Shown here piece by piece: positions 1 to 5,552 of a DNA stretch of 7,222 bases. Origin of the DNA: CAYXWM01 sp964468805. GTDB lineage: Bacteria; Bacillota; Clostridia; Lachnospirales; WRBF01. The notes below the pieces were generated by a model. That model was not told the origin of the DNA. It saw nothing but the letters and a program-made list of their open reading frames with translations, and did not search any database. The position numbers and the translations under genes were made by a program. The stretch lies in the NCBI GenBank assembly GCA_964468805.1, contig CAYXWM010000088.1, forward strand, positions 1 through 7,222. The letters run 5' to 3'. Every line of letters begins with the position of its first letter. Position 1 is the first letter of the stretch.

Positions 1-2
1 TA

Positions 3-8
3 AGGAGG
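3..8 (+). promoter_or_regulatory. Ribosome binding site of ftsZ
   Basis: A perfect AGGAGG lies 8 nt before TTG 17. It fixes the non-ATG start of ftsZ. The ftsZ promoter is not visible because the window begins here. Confidence 0.85.
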
Positions 9-16
9 TAATTATT

Positions 17-1180
17 TTGATCGATATTGCAAGCTCTCAAATTGGTACTGCCAAAATTACCGTTATTGGCGTTGGTGGGGGTGGCAATAACGCTGTCGAC
101 AGGATGATTGAAGACGGCGTAGAATCTATAGATTTTATTTCTGTTAACACAGATCACCAGGCGTTAGAGCGTTCGATTGCCTCCGTTCGTATCCAGCTTG
201 GAGACAAGCTCACAAAAGGTCTTGGCGCCGGGGGTAACCCTGAAATCGGCAAAAAAGCAGCCGAAGAAACCAAGGACGAATTAATCCAACTTCTTACCGG
301 TACGAATATGCTCTTTATTACCGCCGGTATGGGCGGCGGAACCGGCACCGGTGCTGCACCGGTAATCGCTTCCATTGCAAAAGAGCTTGGCGTTTTAACC
401 GTTGCGGTTGTTACAAAACCCTTCCGCTTTGAAGGCACTCATCGTATGCGTAATGCTGTTATGGGTATAACCGAGCTTAAAAAATACGTTGATACGCTGG
501 TTGTTATCCCCAACCAAAAATTGCTGGAAATTATTGACAGAGACACTTCTATGATTGATTCTTTCAGAAAAGCCGATGAAGTATTACGTCAAGGCGTTCA
601 AGGTATAGCGGACTTAATTTCGAAACCCGGTCAAATCAATCTTGACTTTGCCGATGTTTATACAATTATGTCAAATAAAGGCTTGGCACACATGGGCGTG
701 GGTCGTGCAAGCGGCAAAAACAAAACAGAAATTGCTGCGGAATACGCTATCAAAAGCCCCTTGTTGGAAACTTCCATAACCGGTGCAAAATCTGTACTTA
801 TCAGTATTGCCGGGGATTCAAACCTTTCTCTTATCGAGGCAGACGCAGCCGCTACTTACATAACCCAAGCAATAGATGCAAACGCGGAAATCATCTTCGG
901 TACCACCATTAACGACGACTTGAAAGACGAGGTTGTTATTACAGTTATAGCCACAGGCTTGGATGACGGAGATATGTATTCCGCTCCTGTCAACAAATTT
1001 GAGCGTACTCAACCAAGACCCAAGGCAACTCTGCCCCAAACCACAGGAGAACACAAACCGGTGGGCGTTCCGGCTCAGGAACAACAAGAAGAAAAAGAAA
1101 AAGACCAGATTCCGCTTCGTGAAAAACATGACGATCTATCTTTTGAGATTCCTATTTTCCTTCAAAACAAAAGAAAATAA
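17..1180 (+). CDS. ftsZ: Cell division protein FtsZ
   Basis: FtsZ is the tubulin-like GTPase that polymerises at midcell into the Z ring and recruits the divisome. The 387-residue product has the full family layout. The N-terminal Rossmann GTPase domain carries GGGGNN at residues 20-25, NTD at 44-46 and the tubulin signature GGGTGTG at 106-112. The T7 catalytic loop is NLDFAD at 208-213, with D210 and D213 expected to drive GTP hydrolysis across the subunit interface. After about residue 320 comes a charged, P/Q/E/K-rich linker, then a C-terminal peptide (DLSFEIPIFLQ, residues 373-383) that matches the FtsA/SepF/ZipA-binding tail. The start is TTG at 17, set by AGGAGG at 3-8 with 8 nt spacing; no ATG lies near it. 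The upstream neighbour is outside the window. The gene is followed by its own terminator, so it probably ends its transcription unit. Identity is essentially certain. Confidence 0.98.
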   Translation: MIDIASSQIGTAKITVIGVGGGGNNAVDRMIEDGVESIDFISVNTDHQALERSIASVRIQLGDKLTKGLGAGGNPEIGKKAAEETKDELIQLLTGTNMLFITAGMGGGTGTGAAPVIASIAKELGVLTVAVVTKPFRFEGTHRMRNAVMGITELKKYVDTLVVIPNQKLLEIIDRDTSMIDSFRKADEVLRQGVQGIADLISKPGQINLDFADVYTIMSNKGLAHMGVGRASGKNKTEIAAEYAIKSPLLETSITGAKSVLISIAGDSNLSLIEADAAATYITQAIDANAEIIFGTTINDDLKDEVVITVIATGLDDGDMYSAPVNKFERTQPRPKATLPQTTGEHKPVGVPAQEQQEEKEKDQIPLREKHDDLSFEIPIFLQNKRK

Positions 1181-1186
1181 ACACTC

Positions 1187-1264
1187 AAATACTTTTTGCT
1201 CCGCTAAAATATACTAATCCCGGTTCAAACCGGAATTAGTATTAGCCGCAAAAAGTATTTTTTT
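1187..1264 (+). terminator. Compound hairpin terminator after ftsZ
   Basis: Two nested stems are visible. The outer stem is an exact 13-bp match (AAATACTTTTTGC at 1187-1199 with its complement at 1248-1260). The inner stem pairs 1211-1225 with 1228-1242, with one mismatch and an apical CCGGTT/AACCGG core. A short GCTA/TAGC pairing (1203-1206/1243-1246) lies between them. A T-rich run starts at 1258 and continues to about 1275. It begins 6 nt after the ftsZ stop, so it fits an intrinsic terminator, larger than usual. Confidence 0.8.
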
Positions 1265-1341
1265 ATTTTATTTTGGTAAAGTTTGTTGTATACTATAGTT
1301 TATTATCGTTGTACTGTCACTCTACCCGGATTTTTATTGAC

Positions 1342-1370
1342 TTGATTGTTTTAGCAAATATGCCTATTAA
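1342..1370 (+). promoter_or_regulatory. Possible promoter of the EIIC-family gene
   Basis: TTGATT (1342-1347) and TATTAA (1365-1370) are separated by 17 bp, a reasonable sigma-A-type match but not a strong one. Transcription would start near 1377, putting most of the 1370-1468 inverted repeat into the 5' leader. This assignment is inference from consensus only, in AT-rich sequence where chance matches are common. Confidence 0.35.
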
Positions 1371-1468
1371 TACTATTTCCATTTAAAAGCATAGGAATAA
1401 CTTTGATTTTATTAAATGATAAAGGATTATATCAAAGTTATTTCTATCATTAGATATGGAAACAGTAT
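1370..1468. repeat. 99-bp imperfect inverted repeat
   Basis: The 38-nt arms 1370-1407 and 1431-1468 are complementary at 31 of 38 positions, plus one G-T pair. The inner 17 positions are fully paired if the G-T is allowed. The outer 13 have one mismatch, and an internal loop separates these blocks. The 23-nt centre (1408-1430) could add five more pairs (1408-1412 with 1419-1423). There is no T-run after it, so it is not an ordinary terminator. It ends 6 nt before the Shine-Dalgarno of the EIIC gene. It may be a leader RNA hairpin or a small MITE-like remnant, since TA dinucleotides at 1371-1372 and 1466-1467 flank CTATTTCC/GGAAACAG ends. Which it is cannot be decided from one copy. Confidence 0.75.
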
Positions 1469-1474
1469 AAAGAC

Positions 1475-1481
1475 TAAGGAG
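1475..1481 (+). promoter_or_regulatory. Ribosome binding site that sets the EIIC start
   Basis: TAAGGAG lies 8 nt before TTG 1490. An in-frame GTG at 1481 would overlap this site and have no ribosome binding site of its own, so TTG 1490 is preferred. Confidence 0.75.
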
Positions 1482-1489
1482 TGTTAGTT

Positions 1490-2497
1490 TTGTCCGGATT
1501 TTTGAAAAGGAAAAATATTGAGTTTTCATTGAAGCGTTACGGCGTGGATGCACTGGGATCAATGGCTTTGGGTCTGTTTTCTTCGTTGATTATAGGATTA
1601 ATGATGAAGGAAATAGGAGTACGGCTCAATTTGGAGTTTTTGGCTACAGTGGGTGTAAAGGCTATGTCTATGGTAGGAGCGGCAATCGGTATTGCCGTTG
1701 CTTATTCTTTAAAAGCTCCGCCTTTGGTACTGTTCTCCTCGGTTGTAACGGGGTTTGCCGGTAATGAATTGGGTGGTCCTGCCGGTGCTTTTTTAGCCGC
1801 CGCCTTGGGTGCGGAATTTGGCAAAGTAGTTTCCAAGGAAACGAAAGTCGATATTATCGTAACCCCGGCAACTACCATAATAGTCGGCTCTGCGGTTGCC
1901 ATGTTTATCGGGCCGTATATCAGCCGGTTTATGTCCGGAGCCGGCAGTATTATTATGTGGGCAACGGAATTACTGCCTATTCCTATGGGAATTTTGGTAT
2001 CGCTCTTAATGGGAATAGTACTTACTTTACCTATTTCCAGTGCCGCTTTGTCTATTATGCTTAATCTTTCCGGTATTGCGGCAGGAGCCGCCTGTGCCGG
2101 CTGTTCCGCTCAAATGGTTGGTTTTGCCGTTGCAAGTTATAGGGAAAACAAGCTGTCCGGTGTACTCTCCCAAGGTTTGGGTACATCTATGCTGCAAATG
2201 CCAAACATAGTCCGAAACCCACGTATTTGGATTCCCGCCTGCGTGGCTTCTATGGTTAACGGGCCTATTTCTACGGCTGTTTTCGGTATGCAGAACATAA
2301 AAGAAGGCGCCGGAATGGGCACTTCGGGACTGGTGGGGCAATTCGGTACATTTTCCGCCATGGGATTCTCCACCGAAGTTCTGCTGATGATTGTTTTTGT
2401 GCATATTATTATACCGGCTGCAGTGTCCCTTTTAGTTTCGGAGTTTATGCGTAATAAGCAGTGGATAAGGTTCGGGGATATGAAGTTGGAAGTGTAG
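1490..2497 (+). CDS. PTS EIIC-like integral membrane protein (PTS_EIIC_2 / PfoR-like)
   Basis: This 335-residue, strongly hydrophobic protein has roughly eight to ten membrane segments and short polar loops. Its C-terminal half carries blocks I associate with the PTS_EIIC_2 family, which includes the Clostridium perfringens PfoR regulator: LGTSMLQMPNI (residues 230-240), NPRIWIP (243-249), NGPIST (257-262) and GAGMGTSGLVGQFGT (273-287). EIIC proteins form the sugar channel of phosphotransferase systems. No EIIA or EIIB domain is fused or encoded nearby, so sugar phosphorylation cannot be assumed. PfoR relatives have been linked to gene regulation, and transport of an unknown solute is an alternative. 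A 16-residue N-terminus with five Lys/Arg residues precedes the first membrane segment. It is a single-gene unit between the 1370-1468 hairpin and the bidirectional terminator. Family membership is fairly sure, substrate and role unknown. Confidence 0.85.
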   Translation: MSGFLKRKNIEFSLKRYGVDALGSMALGLFSSLIIGLMMKEIGVRLNLEFLATVGVKAMSMVGAAIGIAVAYSLKAPPLVLFSSVVTGFAGNELGGPAGAFLAAALGAEFGKVVSKETKVDIIVTPATTIIVGSAVAMFIGPYISRFMSGAGSIIMWATELLPIPMGILVSLLMGIVLTLPISSAALSIMLNLSGIAAGAACAGCSAQMVGFAVASYRENKLSGVLSQGLGTSMLQMPNIVRNPRIWIPACVASMVNGPISTAVFGMQNIKEGAGMGTSGLVGQFGTFSAMGFSTEVLLMIVFVHIIIPAAVSLLVSEFMRNKQWIRFGDMKLEV

Positions 2498-2572
2498 GAT
2501 ATAATTAGAGAAAATTTTCGAAGTGCAAGAAAGGTTTTCTCGCTATAAAATACAATATATGTATTTATTATA

Positions 2573-2616
2573 CCAACAAAAAAAGGTGTCAGATTTATGA
2601 CACCTTTTTTTGTTGG
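2573..2616. terminator. Bidirectional terminator between convergent genes
   Basis: A perfect 19-bp stem (CCAACAAAAAAAGGTGTCA at 2573-2591 with its complement at 2598-2616) closes a 6-nt GATTTA loop. A run of seven A in the left arm and seven T in the right arm gives a U-tract on either strand. It lies between the plus-strand EIIC gene and the minus-strand ABC operon and can serve both. Confidence 0.9.
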
Positions 2617-2655
2617 GAGTTTAATTATTAATATATACTAACTCCATATAAGATA

Positions 2656-2682
2656 AAGGACAAAAACACTCGTTTTTTCCTT
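2656..2682 (-). terminator. Probable first terminator of the ABC importer operon
   Basis: On the minus strand, AAGGAAAAAAC (2682-2672) pairs with GTTTTTGTCCTT (2667-2656), with one bulged base and a 4-nt loop: 11 pairs in all. A moderately U-rich stretch follows. It lies about 30 nt past the ATPase stop and upstream of the stronger shared terminator at 2573-2616. Confidence 0.55.
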
Positions 2683-2713
2683 GAACCGTTGAAAGTCCTC
2701 TGTTTAAAATGAA

Positions 2714-3457
2714 TCAGTATATCTTTTGCAGAAACGCTTTGGTGCGTTCGTGTTGGGGATTGTCTATGACTTCTTTTGCGTTTCCTTCTTCTACTATGTT
2801 GCCGTTATCTATGAATAATACCCTGTCTGCGGCTTCTCTCGCAAAGCCGATTTCATGGGTAACTATTGCCATGGTCATGTGTTCCCTAGCCAGTGCCTTG
2901 ATTACCTCCAGCACTTCTTGGGTAAGTTCGGGATCCAATGCAGAGGTAGGCTCATCGAAAAGCAGTATTTTCGGGTTGAGCATTAGGGCACGGGCTATGG
3001 CAACTCGCTGTTTTTGACCGCCGGAAAGTTTACCGGGCATTTCGTCGATTTTATCCTGCAAACCGACTTTGGCAAGTAATTCAACGCACATTTTTTCCAA
3101 TTCCTCTTTGGGCGTCTTATGGAGGAGCAGAGGAGCACACATTAAATTTTTGCGGACGGTCATATGGGGAAACAGATTAAAGTTTTGGAACACCATGCCC
3201 ATTTGCAGGGTAACCTCCGGAATTTTTCGTTCGGGAATATAATGACCGTCATGGCAGAGGAAATTTCCTTCTATAATAATGTCGCCCTGCTGTGCCTTTT
3301 CCAGGTCTATAAGGCAACGCAACAAGGTGCTTTTGCCGGAACCGGAGGGACCGATTATAGCCAATGCTTCGCCCTTGTTCATGGAGAAGCTAACGTTGTC
3401 CAATACTTTTAAATCGCCGAAATTTTTACTGAGATTTCTTACCTGTACTATACTCAA
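2714..3457 (-). CDS. Polar amino acid ABC transporter, ATP-binding protein
   Basis: This cytoplasmic ATPase powers amino acid import with the adjacent permease and lipoprotein (GlnQ/ArtP/HisP type). The 247-residue length is typical. All motifs are intact: Walker A GPSGSGKST (36-44), Q-loop glutamine Q91 in VFQNFNLFPH, signature LSGGQKQR (144-151), Walker B ILLFDE (164-169), D-loop SALD (172-175) and the switch histidine H201 in VTHE. The start is TTG 3457, set by AGGAGG at 3470-3465 with 7 nt spacing; no closer ATG competes. It lies 14 nt after the permease stop, so the two are co-transcribed and probably translationally coupled. The family call is certain. The transported amino acid cannot be read from the ATPase, so I give no gene symbol. 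Confidence 0.96.
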   Translation of the reverse strand: MSIVQVRNLSKNFGDLKVLDNVSFSMNKGEALAIIGPSGSGKSTLLRCLIDLEKAQQGDIIIEGNFLCHDGHYIPERKIPEVTLQMGMVFQNFNLFPHMTVRKNLMCAPLLLHKTPKEELEKMCVELLAKVGLQDKIDEMPGKLSGGQKQRVAIARALMLNPKILLFDEPTSALDPELTQEVLEVIKALAREHMTMAIVTHEIGFAREAADRVLFIDNGNIVEEGNAKEVIDNPQHERTKAFLQKIY

Positions 3458-3471
3458 CTTCTCACCTCCTA

Positions 3472-4128
3472 TCAGTCAATGGCAAAGCGTTTTTCCATCC
3501 ATTTAAAGAACACGGTCAAGATCCAGGACATTACCAAATAAAACACAGCCGCTACGGCAAAAACCGTTACATCCGTGGTTTTGTTTACAATATTTTGTGC
3601 TACCCTCAAAAGTTCGGTCACACCCAATGCGGTTATCAGAGAGGTGTCCTTTACCAAAACTATGGCCTCGTTACTTACGGCAGGCAGAGAAATACGTATC
3701 ATTTGGGGTAAAACTATTTTCATAAAGGTTTGGAATTTATTAAGACCCAAAACCTTAGCCGCTTCATATTGCCCGTTATCTACGGATAACAAGCCGCCGC
3801 GGAATATTTCCGCAAAATAGGCAGAATAATTCAGCACGAACGCCAAACAGCAGGTTAAGAAACGGTCAAACACCAAATATTTTCCTATTATAGGCACGTA
3901 GGGCAGGCCGTAAAAGAAGAAAAACAATTGGAGCAAAAGGGGCGTTCCTCGCATTATCAAAATGTAGAAACTTACTATGTAGGTAACAAAACATCTAATT
4001 ACGCGGCTTTTCCCCACTTTAAGGAGCATAAGTATCATGCCCAGCGGAACGGACAAAACTATGGTTACAAAAAACAGACTGACAGTAGTAAACGAAGCGT
4101 TTAACATTTGTATAAGCATGGTTGTCAT
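3472..4128 (-). CDS. Polar amino acid ABC transporter, permease protein (HisM/GlnP type)
   Basis: This 218-residue inner-membrane permease has about five hydrophobic segments. RGTPLLLQLFF (60-70) is the family block between early helices. The EAA loop that docks on the ATPase is clear: YEAAKVLGLNKFQTF (121-135) followed by the conserved LP at 140-141. As the only permease gene here, it probably works as a homodimer. The start is uncertain. ATG 4128 is the longest option, but the nearest Shine-Dalgarno-like sequence (AAAGG, 4135-4131) sits only 2 nt before it and 11 nt before ATG 4119, so the protein may begin three residues later. It is separated from the lipoprotein gene by 250 bp with two stem-loops and is tightly linked to the ATPase gene downstream. 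Confidence 0.95.
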   Translation of the reverse strand: MTTMLIQMLNASFTTVSLFFVTIVLSVPLGMILMLLKVGKSRVIRCFVTYIVSFYILIMRGTPLLLQLFFFFYGLPYVPIIGKYLVFDRFLTCCLAFVLNYSAYFAEIFRGGLLSVDNGQYEAAKVLGLNKFQTFMKIVLPQMIRISLPAVSNEAIVLVKDTSLITALGVTELLRVAQNIVNKTTDVTVFAVAAVFYLVMSWILTVFFKWMEKRFAID

Positions 4129-4166
4129 CGCCTTTACAATAATCGATAATTAAAGAAAATAAGACC

Positions 4167-4203
4167 TTGAGGGAAACTTTTTCTGAAGAAAGAGTTTTCT
4201 CAA
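4167..4203 (-). terminator. Possible attenuating stem-loop before the permease gene
   Basis: On the minus strand, the arms 4203-4187 and 4184-4167 form an imperfect stem. It starts with five pairs (TTGAG/CTCAA), then has two A/T-rich five-pair blocks separated by mismatches. A U-rich stretch (GGTCTTATTTTCTTT) follows. It sits within the gap between lipoprotein and permease genes and could partly terminate transcription there. Confidence 0.4.
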
Positions 4204-4307
4204 ACTCCCTTTAAAAAGATTTTAATATTTGTATTTGAATATTTATTATTTTATTTAGTTATAAACAGAATAATTCGGTATGGAAAATAGGACGGTACAA
4301 TAGAAAT

Positions 4308-4340
4308 ATAGGGAGAAAACAGGTTTCGTTTTCTCCCTAT
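4308..4340 (-). terminator. Stem-loop after the lipoprotein gene
   Basis: A perfect 13-bp stem (ATAGGGAGAAAAC at 4308-4320 with its complement at 4328-4340) closes a 7-nt loop, 38 nt past the lipoprotein stop. Only a weak U-tract follows on the minus strand (ATATTTCTATT). It may be a leaky terminator, or an RNA-stabilising hairpin that keeps binding-protein mRNA in excess over permease and ATPase mRNA, as is common in such operons. Confidence 0.65.
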
Positions 4341-4378
4341 GCTCTTTAAGATATACGAATTCGGGAATTAATTGGGGA

Positions 4379-5242
4379 TTATTGTTGGGGTAAGAAGATG
4401 TCTCCGCCGAACCATTTTTCGGAAATCTTGGTTGCGGTCCCGTCATCACTCATGGATTTTAATGCTGTTTGGATTTGGTCTCTTAATTCTGTTTCTTCCA
4501 GACGAGTAGCAATGCCGTATTCTTCTTCGCCAAGGTGCTCTTCAAGCAATACGAAGTTATTTGTGTTGTTGGTCATGTAGTATTTTGCTACGATTTCGTC
4601 AACAACAACAGCATCGATTCTGCCTATTCCCAAATCTTGGAAAGCAAGAACGTTATTATCGTATTTAACGGGTTCTTGGATGCTTGCTTTAAATGTTTCG
4701 TCTTTGTCTACAGCATCAACAGCAGAGCTGTCATTTTGCAGACCGATAATTTTACCGGCAAGGTCAGCTTTGGTTTTAATGCCGGAGGCATCTGTAACCA
4801 CTATAACTTGGCGGTTTTTAAGGTAAGCTTGGGTAAAGAGCATATTTTCTTTACGAGGCTCGGTAATGGTCAAGCCGTTCCAAAGCACGTCAATTTTTTT
4901 AGCTTTTAATTCCAACTCTTTTGCTTTCCAATCGATAGGTTGGAATTCAATGTTTACGCCCATGCGAGCGGCTGCTTCTTTTGCCAAATCAATGTCAAAG
5001 CCTACTATTTCGCCGTTATCGTCTCTGAAACCCATAGGCGGGAAGTTATCATCAAGTCCGACTATAATTGTTTTACCTTCGGTTTGGTTCGGTGTTGCCG
5101 GGGTAGCGTCCGGTGTGGGTGCGGAAGCGTCTGCGGATTGGGTTGGAGACGGTGAAACTGCCGGTGAAGGTGTGTCTGTGGCAGGTGCACTACAGGCTGT
5201 AAGTACCCATGCCATACATACAACAAGCAAAATATTTCTCAT
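4379..5242 (-). CDS. Amino acid ABC transporter substrate-binding lipoprotein (SBP_bac_3)
   Basis: This extracytoplasmic solute receptor delivers a polar amino acid to the permease. The 287-residue precursor has a short hydrophobic signal with the lipobox LTAC (14-17), so C17 should be lipidated and anchor it to the outer face of the membrane. Residues 18-56 are a low-complexity Pro/Ser/Thr/Ala linker. The family 3 domain runs from about 58 to the end. It includes DDNFPPMGF (64-72), GFDIDLAKEAA (81-91), WNGLTITEPR (121-130) with R130 placed to bind the ligand carboxylate, and VVDE (213-216) with D215 placed for its amino group. ATG 5242 follows AGGAGG (5253-5247 region) at 5 nt. It is the first gene of the importer operon. 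The ligand is unknown (glutamine, arginine and cystine types all share these motifs). Confidence 0.95.
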   Translation of the reverse strand: MRNILLVVCMAWVLTACSAPATDTPSPAVSPSPTQSADASAPTPDATPATPNQTEGKTIIVGLDDNFPPMGFRDDNGEIVGFDIDLAKEAAARMGVNIEFQPIDWKAKELELKAKKIDVLWNGLTITEPRKENMLFTQAYLKNRQVIVVTDASGIKTKADLAGKIIGLQNDSSAVDAVDKDETFKASIQEPVKYDNNVLAFQDLGIGRIDAVVVDEIVAKYYMTNNTNNFVLLEEHLGEEEYGIATRLEETELRDQIQTALKSMSDDGTATKISEKWFGGDIFLPQQ

Positions 5243-5260
5243 AGTTACCTCCTATTTTTC

Positions 5261-5330
5261 ATCTGCAAGCTAAAGCAGATTATGTACCGATATTACTATC
5301 GGAATACTTAAGGGCAAAATTACTTTTGCC
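5261..5330 (-). promoter_or_regulatory. Structured 5' leader of the importer operon (three small hairpins)
   Basis: Read on the minus strand, three stem-loops follow one another before the lipoprotein Shine-Dalgarno. The first is GGCAAAA-GTAA-TTTTGCC (5330-5313, 7 bp). The second is CCGATA-GTAA-TATCGG (5302-5287, 6 bp). The third is ATCTGC-loop of 8-GCAGAT (5280-5261, 6 bp), ending 8 nt before AGGAGG. The first two share a GUAA loop, a GNRA-type tetraloop, on unrelated stems. This suggests a cis-regulatory leader, but it matches no riboswitch class I can name, and short perfect hairpins do occur by chance. Confidence 0.45.
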
Positions 5331-5337
5331 ACGATTC

Positions 5338-5366
5338 ATTTTAATATATATATTACAATTTAGCAA
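5338..5366 (-). promoter_or_regulatory. Probable promoter of the importer operon
   Basis: On the minus strand, TTGCTA (5366-5361) and TAAAAT (5343-5338) are 17 bp apart, matching sigma-A boxes at 4/6 and 5/6. Transcription would start near 5331, giving a leader of about 88 nt that opens directly with the GUAA-loop hairpin. The position just upstream of the hairpins supports the assignment, but the region is AT-rich. Confidence 0.5.
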
Positions 5367-5524
5367 TATAAAGTTAAAAATTCGACCTTATCTTTATGTA
5401 GCATATTTTATTAAATATTACCTTATTGGTTATATAGCATTGTTAATTACGTTGGAACACCGGTGTAATTAAACCTGATATTTATGCATACTCACGACCG
5501 ATAACAACATATTAATTTTAAAGT
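5367..5524. other. Gene-free AT-rich spacer
   Basis: This is the remainder of the roughly 310-bp gap between the lipoprotein start (5242) and the HATPase stop (5553). I see no credible coding frame, tRNA or strong repeat in it. Weak promoter-like hexamers occur on the minus strand but are not distinguishable from AT-rich background. Confidence 0.6.
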
Positions 5525-5548
5525 ACATAATATTGCACAATATTATGT
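5525..5548 (-). terminator. Hairpin after the HATPase gene
   Basis: ACATAATATTG (5525-5535) and its exact complement (5538-5548) form a near-perfect palindrome around CA, i.e. a 10-bp stem with a 4-nt loop. It begins 4 nt past the HATPase stop on the minus strand. No proper U-run follows (TACTTAAAATTAAT), so it is a weak terminator, an mRNA 3'-end hairpin, or possibly a protein-binding palindrome. Confidence 0.45.
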
Positions 5549-5552
5549 CAAA

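Noticed and set aside
963..1217. Plus-strand 84-codon frame overlapping the ftsZ 3' end
   Set aside because: It lies in another frame of the conserved ftsZ linker, has no ribosome binding site, and yields a low-complexity Lys-rich peptide.
1272..1300. Promoter-like TATACT/TATAGT boxes after the ftsZ terminator
   Set aside because: No acceptable -35 at 16-18 bp, and the region is AT-rich; the pair at 1342-1370 is the better candidate.
2027..2404. Minus-strand frames of 125 and 78 codons opposite the EIIC gene
   Set aside because: The plus-strand product is clearly the conserved membrane protein; the antisense peptides show no family features.
2507..2541. AGAGAAAA/TTTTCTC inverted repeat after the EIIC stop
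   Set aside because: It has only 7 pairs around a 20-nt loop with no T-run, and a far stronger terminator lies at 2573-2616.
4255..4449. Minus-strand 64-codon frame overlapping the lipoprotein 3' end
   Set aside because: It overlaps the end of a conserved gene out of frame and runs through the 4308-4340 stem-loop; no ribosome binding site.
4535..5273. Several plus-strand frames opposite the substrate-binding lipoprotein
   Set aside because: They are antisense shadows of a complete SBP_bac_3 gene; the residue composition mirrors the A/P/S/T-rich linker and no ribosome binding sites fit.
5243..5330. Possible match of the importer leader to a T-box or the lysine/glycine riboswitches
   Set aside because: The leader is too short (about 88 nt), and no T-box sequence or recognisable conserved core is visible.
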